From Chondrilla cf. caribensis (taxonomy: Eukaryota > Porifera > Demospongiae > Chondrillida > Chondrillidae): a stretch of 64,000 nucleotides of DNA. Below the pieces are notes generated by a model, which was not told where the DNA came from, searched no databases, and saw only the letters and a program-made list of their open reading frames with translations. Numbering within the stretch: the first letter of the stretch is position 1; every line of letters begins with the position of its first letter. The position numbers and the translations under genes were made by a program. Below, piece after piece: positions 1-10,778 of the stretch. The stretch is from assembly GCA_964020155.1 (NCBI GenBank), contig OZ026549.1, positions 1,226,133 to 1,290,132 of the forward strand, read 5' to 3'.

Positions 1-67
1 AAAAGGCTCCAAACCCTGGTCCAGCCAGATTAGGATCATTGACACTACAGTTGGTACAGTTCTCCAT
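1..67 (-). CDS. 7TM receptor, 5' end only (runs off the left edge)
   Basis: The first 22 codons of a receptor of this array: the ATG is the complement of 65-67 and the peptide starts MENCTNCSVNDPNLAGPG. Everything from TM1 onward lies outside the window, so integrity cannot be judged. A full copy of the conserved upstream box lies 76 bp before the ATG (143-165), which favours a functional gene over a fragment. Confidence 0.8.
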   Translation of the reverse strand, partial: MENCTNCSVNDPNLAGPGFGAF

Positions 68-142
68 AGTTAGACTGACCACTAAACTGGCATACAAGAA
101 CTAATACATATGGGACCAGAGTACTGGACTAAGTCCAAGTTG

Positions 143-165
143 TCACATGACAGGAAGTGACATCA
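143..165 (-). promoter_or_regulatory. conserved receptor upstream box
   Basis: On the plus strand this reads TCACATGACAGGAAGTGACA followed by TCA. On the coding strand it joins a CRE/ATF-like TGATGTCA, an ETS-like ACTTCCTGT and an E-box-like CATGTG. The same string occurs at 5167-5189, 11001-11023, 19324-19346, 23783-23805, 30639-30661 and 32948-32970, each about 50-76 bp before a receptor ATG. Its role as promoter is inference from conservation and fixed spacing. Confidence 0.6.
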
Positions 166-1972
166 AAAAACAGTTGGTCACAGACATACACAAGTCATTC
201 ACTATTGAAAGTACAACAATCTTAAAATGGCAGCCTCTGTTCCTGCTAATGTCTTCAGTCACCTGGCAGCCTGGTTCGTATGGCCTTTCAGTTTGCAGTA
301 ATTGGCCATTTTGAATTAATTACTGATCTTAAAATGGCAGCCTTTGTTCCTGCTAATGCCACTGCAGACCCCTAGATGCATTATGTAACATTACATGTAG
401 TCATGTACTTCGATAGTATTTTACAATTGATGTGTAAGTATCGTTCATCACATCCATCTTAAGCTAAACAATTCGTAAACACAGCATGCAAGCACAACTG
501 GCCCAATAAGCATATAATCATGTGTTACTTCATATTATGCACATCATACAGGGAATCCTACCCACCATGTGTTATTTTGATGAAATAGAAACTAATAACA
601 AAGGTTCATTAGTCAGGTTATAAAGGTTCATTTTTGTTATTATTCACTGGAAGCATTCACTTAAGTATAAACACATTCAATGTACTCCCGCTAATTCTGT
701 ATGTCACACAACACATAAACCAATGCAATATTCATTAATCCGCTACTGGTTGATCAGCCATATTATTTTGAAATGCATTCGCTCGTATGGCTACACTATA
801 CAAGTAATCCGCCATAAGCCATTCTTCTGCACACATATTTGCACTTTTGTATGGGATCCAGTTACAGATAATCTGCCAAGTGAACCATACAAATTGTGCG
901 ACGAAGTAGTACAGTTTAAAGAGCAGATAAGTGTGTAGTAGTTTGTCCTTTCAATTTAGGATTTGTTTATGACGATAGCTTTACTTAGCAACTGTTGCCA
1001 TCACCAAAAATTAAAAAGAATTAAAACAAAATGAACTTTACATCAGTTTCCTTCTCCAAGTTAACTTTTTTCCCAATACATTTCCAAGTGAATATATCAT
1101 GTAGGTTCTGAAACAACTATTTCAGTGAATATCATCCAATCTGGCCCTCTCTTAATCTCTCCCTGTACTTAGACGGATGTCTTAACACACAAAGATCTAA
1201 TATAATATTAAAGTGATCTGCATACAAGAATTTTAAAATTGATATTTCACTGATTCATCACAAAGTGGCCATTTTATTTTCCCATCAATTATAACATAGA
1301 CAATGTATCATGATATGAGACTAAAACTGTGTATTTATCATTTGTATTGCTATTTGTAACTCATTTGCAAGACAGTATCTCAATAAATCATTGCTGAACA
1401 ACATGCTATAGCTTCTCATGCACACAAATAAACGCTTGAAATTCCCAATAAAAATGAAGGAAAAACAATTGTCGTCTGAATAGTACAATGGTGATATACC
1501 TTTGGTTTGATAAACCTTTCACTCAGGCTTGAAATGTCTAGGAATATGTAGATCAACGATAGAACTGTGTTTCTGAATGTTCCAAAATCCCGAAAGGCTT
1601 ACCAAACCAATGATGAGTCAAACGCAGTAAGAAATCCTTATTGTATTCAGGGTTATATAATTAGTGTTGGGTACAATAGACAATGGAATAAGTGCTCAAT
1701 ACAGGGTATAATATGAATAATCCAGTTAATAAAGTGTGAATGGATTAAAGTGGATATGACCTTTCCTATTAAACACATCAATTGTGATACATGCTACCCG
1801 TACATACAGATGTATGTAAAGAAATCCTATTGGATCAGATGAAGGCTAACAAGCACACTGTATAATACGATACAAGTTGAAAAATAATGAAATACGTATT
1901 AAGTAGGTAACAAATTAGTATCAAGTTGTAATGAATGCATACAATCTTCGATACAGCACTTATACTATCTGT
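166..1972. other. intergenic, duplicated block, no gene seen
   Basis: AT-rich spacer. From about 540 to 1400 it is a diverged copy of the spacer at about 5290-6200: shared landmarks include CATACAGGGAATCCTACCC, the TTACTTAGCAACTGTTGCCA stretch and the run before AATAAATCATTGCT. The only sizeable open frame (723-938, plus) is not conserved in the second copy, so I do not call it a gene. Confidence 0.6.
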
Positions 1973-2944
1973 TCAAACACTGTTTGAGTCTGACCCGGTT
2001 CTGTTTGTTGAATTTGATACTCTTGAGAAGTGAGGAATGTGAAAAGTCTTTATGCAGCACATCACCTTGGTCACTTGAGCACGAACTGGTTTCATGAAGA
2101 TTAGAATCATAACAGGAGTGGGGATCAAGGATATCAGACCAGCAGAGTAGGACAGGTACACACCAGATGGTTCAGAGATATACACAATGAGAGCCACTAC
2201 AGCTTGACCAACAAGGTTGATGAGGTTACCAGCTACTAGGAAGAGGGTGAATTTTGCTATCCCCTTGTTGTAAGAGGATTCTTCTGTCATAGTGTTACGT
2301 CTAACATAGCACAAGACCACAATGGGGACCACAATACTGATGGTCAGAGGAACGAGGCCTCCAAATATCACCAAAGTGACAGTGAATACATAACGTACTT
2401 CTTTAATGATGTCAGCATCTAATACTCTCGGAAAGCAAGCCACACCATCGTAATACTGAACAGCATATATAGGTGGGACCAGAATCTCGAGTGTAAACAA
2501 TATAGACATAAACCAAATGATAGCCAAGAATAACACAATATAAAGGGTCTTCATTTCTTTCTTATTATAGCGAACTATAAGCAAGACAACAATAGAGAAT
2601 CCTGCCAAACTGTATACTCTAACAACAGCAATGTTGGAATATCCCCACACTAAGAATCTACAGAATCCCAAGTCTGGTGGAGGGAGAGATGTGAAGTCGA
2701 GAATGATACCAGACAGACTAAATCCAATACTTATCAAGCCTACAATCACTCCAGCAACAAGAAGGTTGATGAGGAATATTCTTATCAACTTAGCCACAGA
2801 GTGAGCCACACACAGAGCAGTGATGATGGTGATATTCAGTACAATAGCAGTGATGACCAACAGAAGAACTAGGATCAAAAAGGCTCCAAACCCAGGTCCA
2901 GCCAGATCAGGATCATTGACACTACTGTTGGTACAGTTCTCCAT
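1973..2944 (-). CDS. R1: rhodopsin-like 7TM receptor, intact, single exon
   Basis: A 323-aa plasma-membrane receptor that sets the family numbering used below. An extracellular N-terminus of about 20 aa is followed by TM1 (about 21-46), TM2 (54-80), TM3 (95-124), TM4 (133-151, Trp144), TM5 (187-214), TM6 (230-256), TM7 (264-284), a short amphipathic stretch FMKPVRAQ and a Ser/Thr-rich tail of about 35 aa. Cys95 (FCRF) and Cys170 (VACFPR) sit where class A receptors have the TM3-ECL2 disulfide. Canonical switches are altered: NLLVAG replaces NLxxxD in TM2, VRY replaces DRY, there is no CWxP in TM6, and IPTPVMI replaces NPxxY. Specific to this copy, Cys7 is Ser and the usual ECL1 sequon is LDFT, so it is lost. 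Cys296-Cys297 after TM7 could be palmitoylated. Closest relatives are P1 and P2 (shared GYSNIAVVRVYS-type TM3 and TVTLVIFGGLVPL). Ligand unknown. Confidence 0.88.
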   Translation of the reverse strand: MENCTNSSVNDPDLAGPGFGAFLILVLLLVITAIVLNITIITALCVAHSVAKLIRIFLINLLVAGVIVGLISIGFSLSGIILDFTSLPPPDLGFCRFLVWGYSNIAVVRVYSLAGFSIVVLLIVRYNKKEMKTLYIVLFLAIIWFMSILFTLEILVPPIYAVQYYDGVACFPRVLDADIIKEVRYVFTVTLVIFGGLVPLTISIVVPIVVLCYVRRNTMTEESSYNKGIAKFTLFLVAGNLINLVGQAVVALIVYISEPSGVYLSYSAGLISLIPTPVMILIFMKPVRAQVTKVMCCIKTFHIPHFSRVSNSTNRTGSDSNSV

Positions 2945-3111
2945 GGTTGTAACTGATCAGTAAACTAGTACATGCATTATTATACATATACACTGGTTAG
3001 CTAATTAAGCTAAAGGTCATGCGGGGGAACAGGAAACAATAATTGTGACAAGAATTGACATCATACATGGATTGGCATTGTTGTGCATAATGCAACATAG
3101 ATATACGTGCG

Positions 3112-3188
<77 letters not shown>

Positions 3189-3218
3189 TGTGTGTGTGTG
3201 TCCGTGTGCATGTGTGTG

Positions 3219-3280
<62 letters not shown>

Positions 3281-3310
3281 TGTGTGTATGTGTGTGTGTG
3301 GTGTGTGTAC
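3112..3310. repeat. TG microsatellite upstream of R1
   Basis: About 200 bp of TG dinucleotides with a few interruptions (TC, CATG, TATG). It begins 168 bp before the R1 start codon. Open frames through it (poly Val-Cys or Thr-His) are artefacts of the repeat. Confidence 0.97.
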
Positions 3311-3618
3311 GCATCCAAAAGTTAATTGTGTGTATAACGTGACAGTTTGCACTTATGTGGGATGCAACCAATATTATCATATCACCTCATGGGGTGGGAT
3401 TGTTGTACCGCTATGCCTGGAACTTGAAAATATACCTTGGATTCCTCAGCAGGACGTGTTTTAGTTTCTACTGTAACAGTACAATTCACACAGTTTTGGT
3501 ACGTACATTGCATTCCGCAGCTGTGTTAGTCATTGGTTATGTCCCTACATTACATGCACTATTACACTATTATCACTACATTACATTATTACCTATGGAA
3601 TGTCAATGTAGGGACATA

Positions 3619-3619
3619 A

Positions 3620-3673
<54 letters not shown>

Positions 3674-3689
3674 ACACACACACACACAC
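3619..3689. repeat. CA microsatellite
   Basis: A CA array, opposite in sense to the TG array 300 bp to its left. The same TG-then-CA arrangement is seen in shorter form at 7703-7833 and 7990-8038, so it belongs to the ancestral duplication unit. The remainder of the R1-R2 spacer (3311-4137) holds no gene. Confidence 0.95.
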
Positions 3690-4137
3690 TTCATATTTGT
3701 GAACAAATGTACATACGTATAACAGAGTATGCACTTCGAACTCCATGTACATAGATCCTCACCCAGAGGACAAATAATGTTTAGAACACTTGTTAAGTTG
3801 TTTACAACACATATCATACGTCACAGCAATAAGAAATTATTAAGCAAAATTATCCAAGCAATACAATGATTGTCAAATTACAACAAAACTAAGCTTGTAA
3901 ATGCAAGACCACTGAATAGACCACACACACAGCTATGAATCCTATAAAATATGCATTGAATTAATGGGTACAGGCTGTATGAACAGTACAGGTGAAAGGC
4001 GCACACAAACACTACCATCATGCTTTAACGTGAATTAATCTTAATGCATTTACAGTTGGTGATAACTAATGAAATGGATGTAATCAAGAGTTCAAACAAA
4101 GTACACCACCCCCCGTTCATACGTTGTTATGTCATGT

Positions 4138-5115
4138 CTATATGTTCTTGTCCACAGCTGTAGAGCCAGTTCTGTCTGTTGAACTTGACACTTTTGATAC
4201 ATGAGGGATGGAAGGAATCCTTACATGACATATCACCTTGGTCACCTGAACACGAACTGGTTTCATGAAAATTAGAATCATAACGGGAGTGGGGATCAAG
4301 GATATCATACCAGCAGAGTAGGACAGGTACACACCGGGTGGTTCAGAGACATACACAATGAGAGCCACTACAGCTTGACCAACAAGGTTGATGAGGTTAC
4401 CAGCTACTAGGAAGAGGGTGAATTTTGCTATCCCCTTGTTGTAAGAGGATCCTTCTGCTATAGTGTTACGTCTAACATAGCACAAGACCACAATGGGGAT
4501 CACAATACTGATGGTCAGAGGAGTGAGGCCACCAAATATCACCCATGTGGCTGTGAATACATAACGTGCTTCTTTAATGATGTCAGCATCTAACGTCCTT
4601 GGAAAGCAAGCCACATCATCAAAATATTGAAGAGCATATATAGGTGGGATCAAAATGTCAGTGTTCGGGAGAATAGACACACACCAGATCAAAACAAAAA
4701 AAATGACATTATGAAAAGTCTTCATTTCTTTCTTATTATAGCGAACTATAAGCAACACAACAATAGAGAATCCTGCCAGAGAGTACAGTCTAGCAATAGA
4801 TCCTACCCCATATCCCCACACTAAGAATCTACAGTATCCCAAGTCTGGTGGAGGGAGAGATGTGAAGTTGAGAACAAGTCCTGGTAGAATGAATCCAATT
4901 ACTATCAAGGCTACGATCATTCCAGCAACAAGAAGGTTGATGAGGAATATTCTCACTAGCTTAGCCACAGAGTGAGCCACACACAGAGCAGTGATAATGG
5001 TAACATCCATTACAATAGTAGTGATGGCCACCAATAGTATAATGATCAAAAAGACTCCAAACCCTGGTCCAGCCAGATCAGGATCATTGACACTACAGTT
5101 GGTACAGTTCTCCAT
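4138..5115 (-). CDS. R2: rhodopsin-like 7TM receptor, intact, single exon
   Basis: A 325-aa receptor with both N-terminal sequons (N3-C-T, N6-C-S) and the ECL1 sequon NFTS before PPPDLGYC. TM3 reads VGSIARLYSLAGF and ends in VRYNKKE. ECL2 is YFDDVACFPRTLDADIIKE, and TM5 is preceded by RYVFTATWVIFGGLTPL, a signature shared with R3 and R4. TM1 (VAITTIVMDVTIITAL) instead matches fragment P3, a mosaic that suggests exchange between neighbours. The tail RIPSIPHVSKVSSSTDRTGS is nearly that of R3-R5. The conserved upstream box begins 52 bp before the ATG. The start is set by the family-wide MENC. Confidence 0.88.
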   Translation of the reverse strand: MENCTNCSVNDPDLAGPGFGVFLIIILLVAITTIVMDVTIITALCVAHSVAKLVRIFLINLLVAGMIVALIVIGFILPGLVLNFTSLPPPDLGYCRFLVWGYGVGSIARLYSLAGFSIVVLLIVRYNKKEMKTFHNVIFFVLIWCVSILPNTDILIPPIYALQYFDDVACFPRTLDADIIKEARYVFTATWVIFGGLTPLTISIVIPIVVLCYVRRNTIAEGSSYNKGIAKFTLFLVAGNLINLVGQAVVALIVYVSEPPGVYLSYSAGMISLIPTPVMILIFMKPVRVQVTKVICHVRIPSIPHVSKVSSSTDRTGSTAVDKNI

Positions 5116-5166
5116 AGTTAGACTGATTACTAAACCTGTAACTAGCCAACAAATAGTACTAAGACG

Positions 5167-5189
5167 TCACATGACAGGAAGTGACATCA
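5167..5189 (-). promoter_or_regulatory. conserved upstream box of R2
   Basis: An exact copy of the box at 143-165, beginning 52 bp upstream of the R2 ATG. The same element recurs at matching distances before other receptors. Confidence 0.6.
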
Positions 5190-6578
5190 GGACAATACTG
5201 CTTCTACCGTAGTAAGTAAATATACAAACACTGGCTTAGTACATACATGGATGGGGCCCTATCCTGGCAGGTTTGTTCACTCAGATTTCGACATCATATT
5301 ATGCACATCATACAGGGAATCCTACCCATCATGTGTTATTTTGATGAAATTGAAACTTATACCAAAGGTTCATTACTCAGGTTAATGGTTTACTTTCAAT
5401 ATGATTGTTCACTGCAAGCATTCACTGAAGTATAAACACATTAAATGTACTCCCACTAATCCTGTACATCACACAACACATAAACAAAGACAGTGAATAT
5501 TCATTAATCCGCCCCCGGTTAATCCGCCATATTATTTGAAATGAATTCGCTCATATGGCTACGCTATACAAGTAATCCGCCATCAGCCATTCTTCTGCAT
5601 ACCAATTTGCACTTTTGTATGGGATCCAGTTACAGATAATCTGCCAAGTGAAAAATACAAATTGTGCGACAAAGTAGTGCAGTTTAAAGAGCATATAAGT
5701 GATTAGTAGTTTGTCCTTTCAATTTAGGATTTGTTTATGATGATAGCTTTACTTAGCAACTGTTGCCATCACTAAAAACTAAAAAAAGTCAAAACCAATG
5801 AAATTTACATAGGTTTCCTTGTCCAAGTTACATTTTTTCCCAATACGTTTCCAAGTGAATATATCATGTAGGTTCTGAAACAACTATTACAGTGAACATC
5901 ATCCAATCTGGCCCTCTCTAAACCCCAGTACCCCATGGATGTCTTAACACACAAAGATCGAATATATGATTTGAAATTGATCTGTATTCAACAATTTTAA
6001 AATTGATTTTTCACTAATTTATCACAAAGTGGCAATTTCAATTTACCATAAAATATAACAGACAATGTCTCATGACATGAGATTAAAACTGTGTATTTAT
6101 CATTTATATATATTGGTATTCGTAACTCATTCACTGAACAGCTGTATTTCAATAAATCATTGCTTAACAACATGCTACAACATCTTACACACGCAAATAA
6201 ATGTTTGAAGATTCATAATAAAATGAAAATTGAAAAAAACAATTGTCCCCCTGAATAGTACAAGGGTGATTCGTACAGTGTTGGGTATATTATACAATGG
6301 GATAAGTGTTCAATACAGGGTATAATATGAATAATCCAGTTAATATAGTGGCAATGGATCAAAGTGGATATACCTTTCCTATGAAACACATCAATAGTGC
6401 TACTTGCTGTCTTATAATACAGATGTAGGTATGGGGATTCTATGAATGAAGTTAACAAGCATACTGTATAATACTATACTAACTGAAAAAATTGTGTAAG
6501 TATTACGTTGAAATTGAATGCAAAATAATCTTTAATACAACTCTTAGTCTATCAGTTCGAACACTGCTTGGCGTGTGA
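5190..6578. other. intergenic, duplicated block, no gene seen
   Basis: Spacer paralogous to 540-1970. The first part (about 5230-5400, starting ACTGGCTTAGTACATACATG) is repeated near 11,050, 30,915 and 33,225. The target-like string GATGTAGG at 6422-6429 matches the left flank of the hAT insertion at 24,604 and so marks a related unoccupied sequence. Confidence 0.55.
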
Positions 6579-7537
6579 CTATTTATCCACAGCCATAGAG
6601 TCTGACCCAGTTCTGTCTGTTGAGAAGTGAGGAATGTGAAAAATCCTTACACAACACATCGCCTTGGTCACCTGAACACAAACTGGTTTCATAAAGATTA
6701 GAATCATAATAGGAGTGGGGATCAAGGATAACATACAAGCAGAGTAGGACAGGTACACACCGGAAGGTTCAGAGACATACACAATGAGAGCCACTACAGC
6801 TTGACCAACAAGGTTGATGAGGTTTCCAGCTACTAGGAAGAGGGTGAATTTTGCTATTCCCTTGTTGTAAGAGGATTCTTCTGTCATAGTGTTACGTCTA
6901 ACATAGCACAAGACCACAATGGGGACCACAATACTGATGGTCAGAGGAACGAGGCCTCCAAATATCACCAAAGTGACAGTGAATACATAACGCACTTCTT
7001 TAATGATGGCAGCATCTAATACTCTCGGAAAGCAAGCCACACCATCATAATACTGAACAGCATATATAGGTGGGACCAGAATCTCATGTGTACACAATAT
7101 AGACACACACCAAATGATAGCCAAGAATAGCACAATATAAGGAGTCTTCATTTCTTTCTTATTGTAGCAAACTATAAGCAAGACAACAATAGAGAATCCT
7201 GCCAAACTGTATACTCTAACAACAGCAATGTCGGAATATCCCCACAGTAAGAATCTACAGAATCCCAAGTCTGGTGGAGGGAGAGATGTGAAGTTGAGAA
7301 CAATACGAGAAAAAATAAATAATCCTCCAAATAAGGCCAGACTCACACCAGCAACAAGAAGGTTGATAAGGAATATTCTCATTAACTTGTTCACAGAGTG
7401 AGCCACACACAGAGCAGTGATGACAGTAATATTCAGTAGAATAACAGTGACAGCCACAGTACAAGGATCAAAAAGGCTCCAAACCCTGGTCCAGCCAAAT
7501 CAGGATCATTAACACTACAGTTGGTACAGTTTTCCAT
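6579..7537 (-). pseudogene. P1: receptor with a 4-bp frameshifting deletion in TM1
   Basis: Homology runs from the MENC start (complement of 7535-7537) to the stop, but not in one frame. Near 7457 the strand shown reads GACAGCCACAGTACAAGG, where the intact paralogue (about 45,477) reads GACAGCCACCAATAGTAC. CAAT is missing, so the first ~27 codons are out of frame with TM1-TM7. The downstream 292-aa frame is otherwise open and could only start inside TM1. A second lesion is VCY in place of VRY at the end of TM3, losing the central Arg. It belongs to the R1 subgroup (ALFGGLFIFS in TM2, GYSDIAVVRVYS in TM3). A sequencing error could mimic the frameshift. Confidence 0.82.
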
Positions 7538-7702
7538 GGTTGTAACTGATCAGTAAACTAGTACATGTATTTTTATTCATATACACTGGATGGTTAGCTA
7601 GTTATGAGCTACAGGTCATGCCGGGGAACAGGAAACACGTGACAAGTAGTGACATCATACATGGATTGACATTGTTGTGCATAATGCAACATAGAAACGC
7701 GT

Positions 7703-7707
7703 GCGTA

Positions 7708-7755
<48 letters not shown>

Positions 7756-7764
7756 CGTGCGTGC

Positions 7765-7795
<31 letters not shown>

Positions 7796-7833
7796 TGTGT
7801 GTGTGTGCATGCGTGCACGAGTGTGTGTGTGCA
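7703..7833. repeat. TG microsatellite upstream of P1
   Basis: An impure TG array with GCGTGCGT interruptions, 166 bp before the P1 start. This is almost the same distance as the TG array upstream of R1, so repeat and gene duplicated together. The rest of 7834-8458 is spacer with a short CA tract (about 7990-8038) and no gene. Confidence 0.95.
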
Positions 7834-8458
7834 CATCCATAAGCTACTTGTGTGTGTAACATGACATTGTGTACTTGTGTTTTAGTTTCTACATTACAAT
7901 ACGCACAGAGCTTATGTACGTACATGGCATTCCTCAGCTGTGCTATTCACTGGTTATGTCCCCACATTATACTATAATATCAATGTCTACACAACCACAC
8001 CCACCCACACCCATACACACACAAACACACACACACACTTCATATTATATGTGAACAAATGTACATATCACAGAGTATAATATTATGCACTTCAAAATCT
8101 ACATGCAGACATCCTCACTCAGAGGACAGATAATGTTTAGAACACTTGTTGAGTTGTTTACAACATTATCCAAGCAATAAAATAATTGTCAAACTATACA
8201 AGAAAACTAAGCTTGTAAATACAAGACCACTGTCTGAATAGACCACCTACACAGCAACTATGAATCCTATAAATTATGCATTAAACTAAGGTTTACAGGG
8301 TGTATGAACAGAACAGCTGAAAGGCATGCACAAACACTACCATCATGCTTCAACGTGAATTAATCTTAATGTATGTACAGTTGGTGATAATAAATGAAAT
8401 GGATGGAATCAAGTGTTCAAAAAAGTACACCACTCATTTACACTTTGCTATGTCATGT

Positions 8459-9436
8459 CTATATGTTATTGTCCACAGCTGTAGACCCAGTTTTGTCTGT
8501 TGAACTTGATACTTTTGATACATGAGGGATGGAAGGAATCCTTATACGACATATCACCTTGGTCACTTGAGCACGAACTGGTTTCACAAAGATTAGAATC
8601 ATAATAGGAGTGGGGATCAAGGATATCAGACCAGCAGAGTAGGACAGGTACACACCGGGTGGTTCAGAGACATACACAATGAGAACCACTACAGTTTGAC
8701 CGATAATATTCATGAGGTTTCCAGCTACTAGGAAGAGGGTGAATCTTGCTATTCCTTTGTTGTAAGAGGACCCTTCGGCTAAAGTGTTACGTCTAACATA
8801 GCACAAGATCACAATGGGGATCACAATACAGATGGTCAGAGGAGTGAGGCCACCGAATATCACCCCAGTGGCTGTGAATACATAACGTGCTTCTATAATG
8901 ATGTCGGCATCTAATGTCCTTGGAAAGCAAGCTACATTATCAAAATACTGAACAGCATATATAGGTGGGATTAAAATTTCATTGTTCAGGAGAATAGACA
9001 AACACCAAATCAAAACTAAGAAAATGACAATGTGAAGAGTCTTCATTTCTTTCTTATTGTAGCGAACTATAAGCAACACAACAATAGCGAATCCTGCCAG
9101 ACAGTACAGTCTAGCGATAGATCCTGCAGAATATCCCCACACTAAGAATCTACAGAATCCCGAATCAGGAGGAGGGAGAGATGTGAAGTTGAGAACTAGA
9201 CCAGATACAATGAATCCAATTCCTATCAAGGAAAAAATCACTCCAGCAACAAGAAGGTTAATGAGGAAAATTCTCATTAACTTGTTCACAGAGTGAGCCA
9301 CACACAGAGCAGTGATGATGGTGACATTCAGTACAATAGCAATGATGACCACCAATAGTACAAGGATCAAAAAGGCTCCAAACCCTGGTCCAGCCAGATT
9401 AGGATCATTGGCACTACAGTTGGAACAGTTCTCCAT
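8459..9436 (-). CDS. R3: rhodopsin-like 7TM receptor, intact, single exon
   Basis: A 325-aa receptor starting MENCSNCSANDPNLAG; the same two changes (T5S, V9A) occur in R4, its closest relative. The frame is open for 49 codons upstream of this Met, but that leader is ordinary 5' flank, so I start at MENC. TM2 has VIFSLIGIGFIVSGL, TM3 AGSIARLYCLAGF, and ECL2 YFDNVACFPRTLDADIIIEA. TM6 carries NLMNIIGQTVVVL where most copies have NLINLVGQAVVAL. TM7 ends IPTPIMILIFVKPV. The tail ends SSTDKTGSTAVDNNI. The truncated P2 lies immediately upstream. Confidence 0.88.
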   Translation of the reverse strand: MENCSNCSANDPNLAGPGFGAFLILVLLVVIIAIVLNVTIITALCVAHSVNKLMRIFLINLLVAGVIFSLIGIGFIVSGLVLNFTSLPPPDSGFCRFLVWGYSAGSIARLYCLAGFAIVVLLIVRYNKKEMKTLHIVIFLVLIWCLSILLNNEILIPPIYAVQYFDNVACFPRTLDADIIIEARYVFTATGVIFGGLTPLTICIVIPIVILCYVRRNTLAEGSSYNKGIARFTLFLVAGNLMNIIGQTVVVLIVYVSEPPGVYLSYSAGLISLIPTPIMILIFVKPVRAQVTKVICRIRIPSIPHVSKVSSSTDKTGSTAVDNNI

Positions 9437-9571
9437 AGTTAGACTGACCACAAAATTGATATTCAGTGACAAATATAGTACTGTACAATACAATGTATAT
9501 AGGTCAAGGATATCATGTGACAGGAACAGGGCATCATCATGACAGGTACAGGAGGAAAATGGTGGTAATGT

Positions 9572-10089
9572 CTCGGAAAGCAAGCCACACCATCATAATA
9601 CTGAACAGCATATATAGGTGGGACCAGAATTTCATGTGTACACAATATAGACACACACCAAATGATAGCCAAGAATAGCACTATATAAGGAGTCTTCATT
9701 TCTTCCTTATTGTAGCGAACTATAAGCAAGACAACAATAGAGAATCCTGCCAAACTGTATACTCTAACATCAGCAATGTCGGAATATCCCCACAGTAAGA
9801 ATCTACAGAATCCCAAGTCTGGTGGAGGGAGAGATGTGAAGTTGAAAACTAGACCAGATAGAATGAATAATCCTCCAAATAAGGCTAGACTCATACCAGC
9901 AACAAGAAGGTTGATAAGGAATATTCTAATCAACTTAGCCACAGAGTGAACCACACAAAGAGCAGTGATTATGGTAACATTCAGTACAATAGCAGTGACG
10001 ACCACCAATAACATAAGGATCGAAAAGGCTCCAAACCCTGGTCCAGCCAGATCAGGATCATTGACACTACAGTTGGTACAGTTCTCCAT
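9572..10089 (-). pseudogene. P2: 5' half of a receptor, fused to the promoter of R3
   Basis: An open frame from MENC through TM1-TM4 and into ECL2, stopping abruptly after VACFPR. From about 9571 leftward the DNA is the R3 upstream flank, recognisable from the R4 copy near 13,815 (CAGGTACAGGAGGAAAATGG). The 3' half of the receptor and its spacer have therefore been deleted, and translation would continue into about 30 unrelated residues. TM5-TM7 are absent, so it cannot signal as a GPCR. It belongs to the R1/P1 subgroup (ALFGGLFILS; SDIADVRVYS). NKEE replaces NKKE after VRY. Confidence 0.85.
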
Positions 10090-10778
10090 GGTTGTAACTG
10101 ATCAGTAAACTAGTACATGTATTTTTATTCATATACACTGGATGGTTAGCTAGTTATGAGCTACAGGTCATGCCGGGGAACAGGAAACACGTGACAAGTA
10201 GTGACATCATACATGGATTGACTTTGTTGTGCATAACGTAACATGAAACACGTGTGTGTGTGCACATCCATAAGCTACTTGTGTGTGTAACATGACATTG
10301 TGTACTTGTGTTTTAGTTTCTACATTACAATACACACAGAGCTTATGTATGTACATGGCATTCCTCAGCTGTGCTATTCACTGGTTATGTCCCCACATTA
10401 TACTATGATGCCAGCGTTTACACACCCACATCCACACCCACACCCACAAACACACAAACACACACACACACTTCATATTATATGTGAACAAATGTACACA
10501 TCACAGAGTATATGCACTTCAAAATCCACATGCAGGCATCCTCACCCAGAGGACAAATAATGTTCAGAAAACTTGTTAAGTTGTTTACAACTTACATCAT
10601 ATGTCACAGCAAAAAGAAATTATTAAGCGAAATTATCCAAGCAATACAATGATTGTCAGACTATACAACTGAACTAAGCTTGTTAAAGCAAGACCACTGT
10701 CTGAATAGACCACCTACACAGCACCTATGAATTCCGGGCCTATAAAAATGCATTAAGCGAGAGGACAAATAATGTTTA
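10090..10778. other. intergenic between P2 and P3
   Basis: A copy of the P1 upstream spacer (compare 7538-8200), in which the long TG array has shrunk to about ten bases near 10,250. It holds short CA-rich tracts around 10,430-10,470 and no gene. Confidence 0.55.

Noticed and set aside
723..938. 71-codon plus-strand frame in the left spacer
   Set aside because: The paralogous spacer near 5,500-5,700 carries stops and indels in this frame, so it is not conserved.
3017..3464. Long open frames of Thr-His or Val-Cys repeats over TG/CA arrays (also at 7.6, 11.7, 19.5, 29.1, 34.5, 46.5, 50.5 and 63.5 kb)
   Set aside because: They are the automatic product of an uninterrupted dinucleotide repeat and occur in several frames on both strands at once.
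4627..5212. Plus-strand open frames opposite receptor genes (seen at most receptors, e.g. MENPAR..., MTNKVDEV...)
   Set aside because: They recur only because the antisense receptor sequence is conserved; their own composition shows no domain and they lie wholly within the receptors or their 5' flank.
8459..9583. Longer receptor starts giving 49-, 36- or 30-residue leaders (R3, R4, R6)
   Set aside because: Homology across the family begins at MENC; the leaders differ between subgroups and coincide with the conserved upstream-box DNA.
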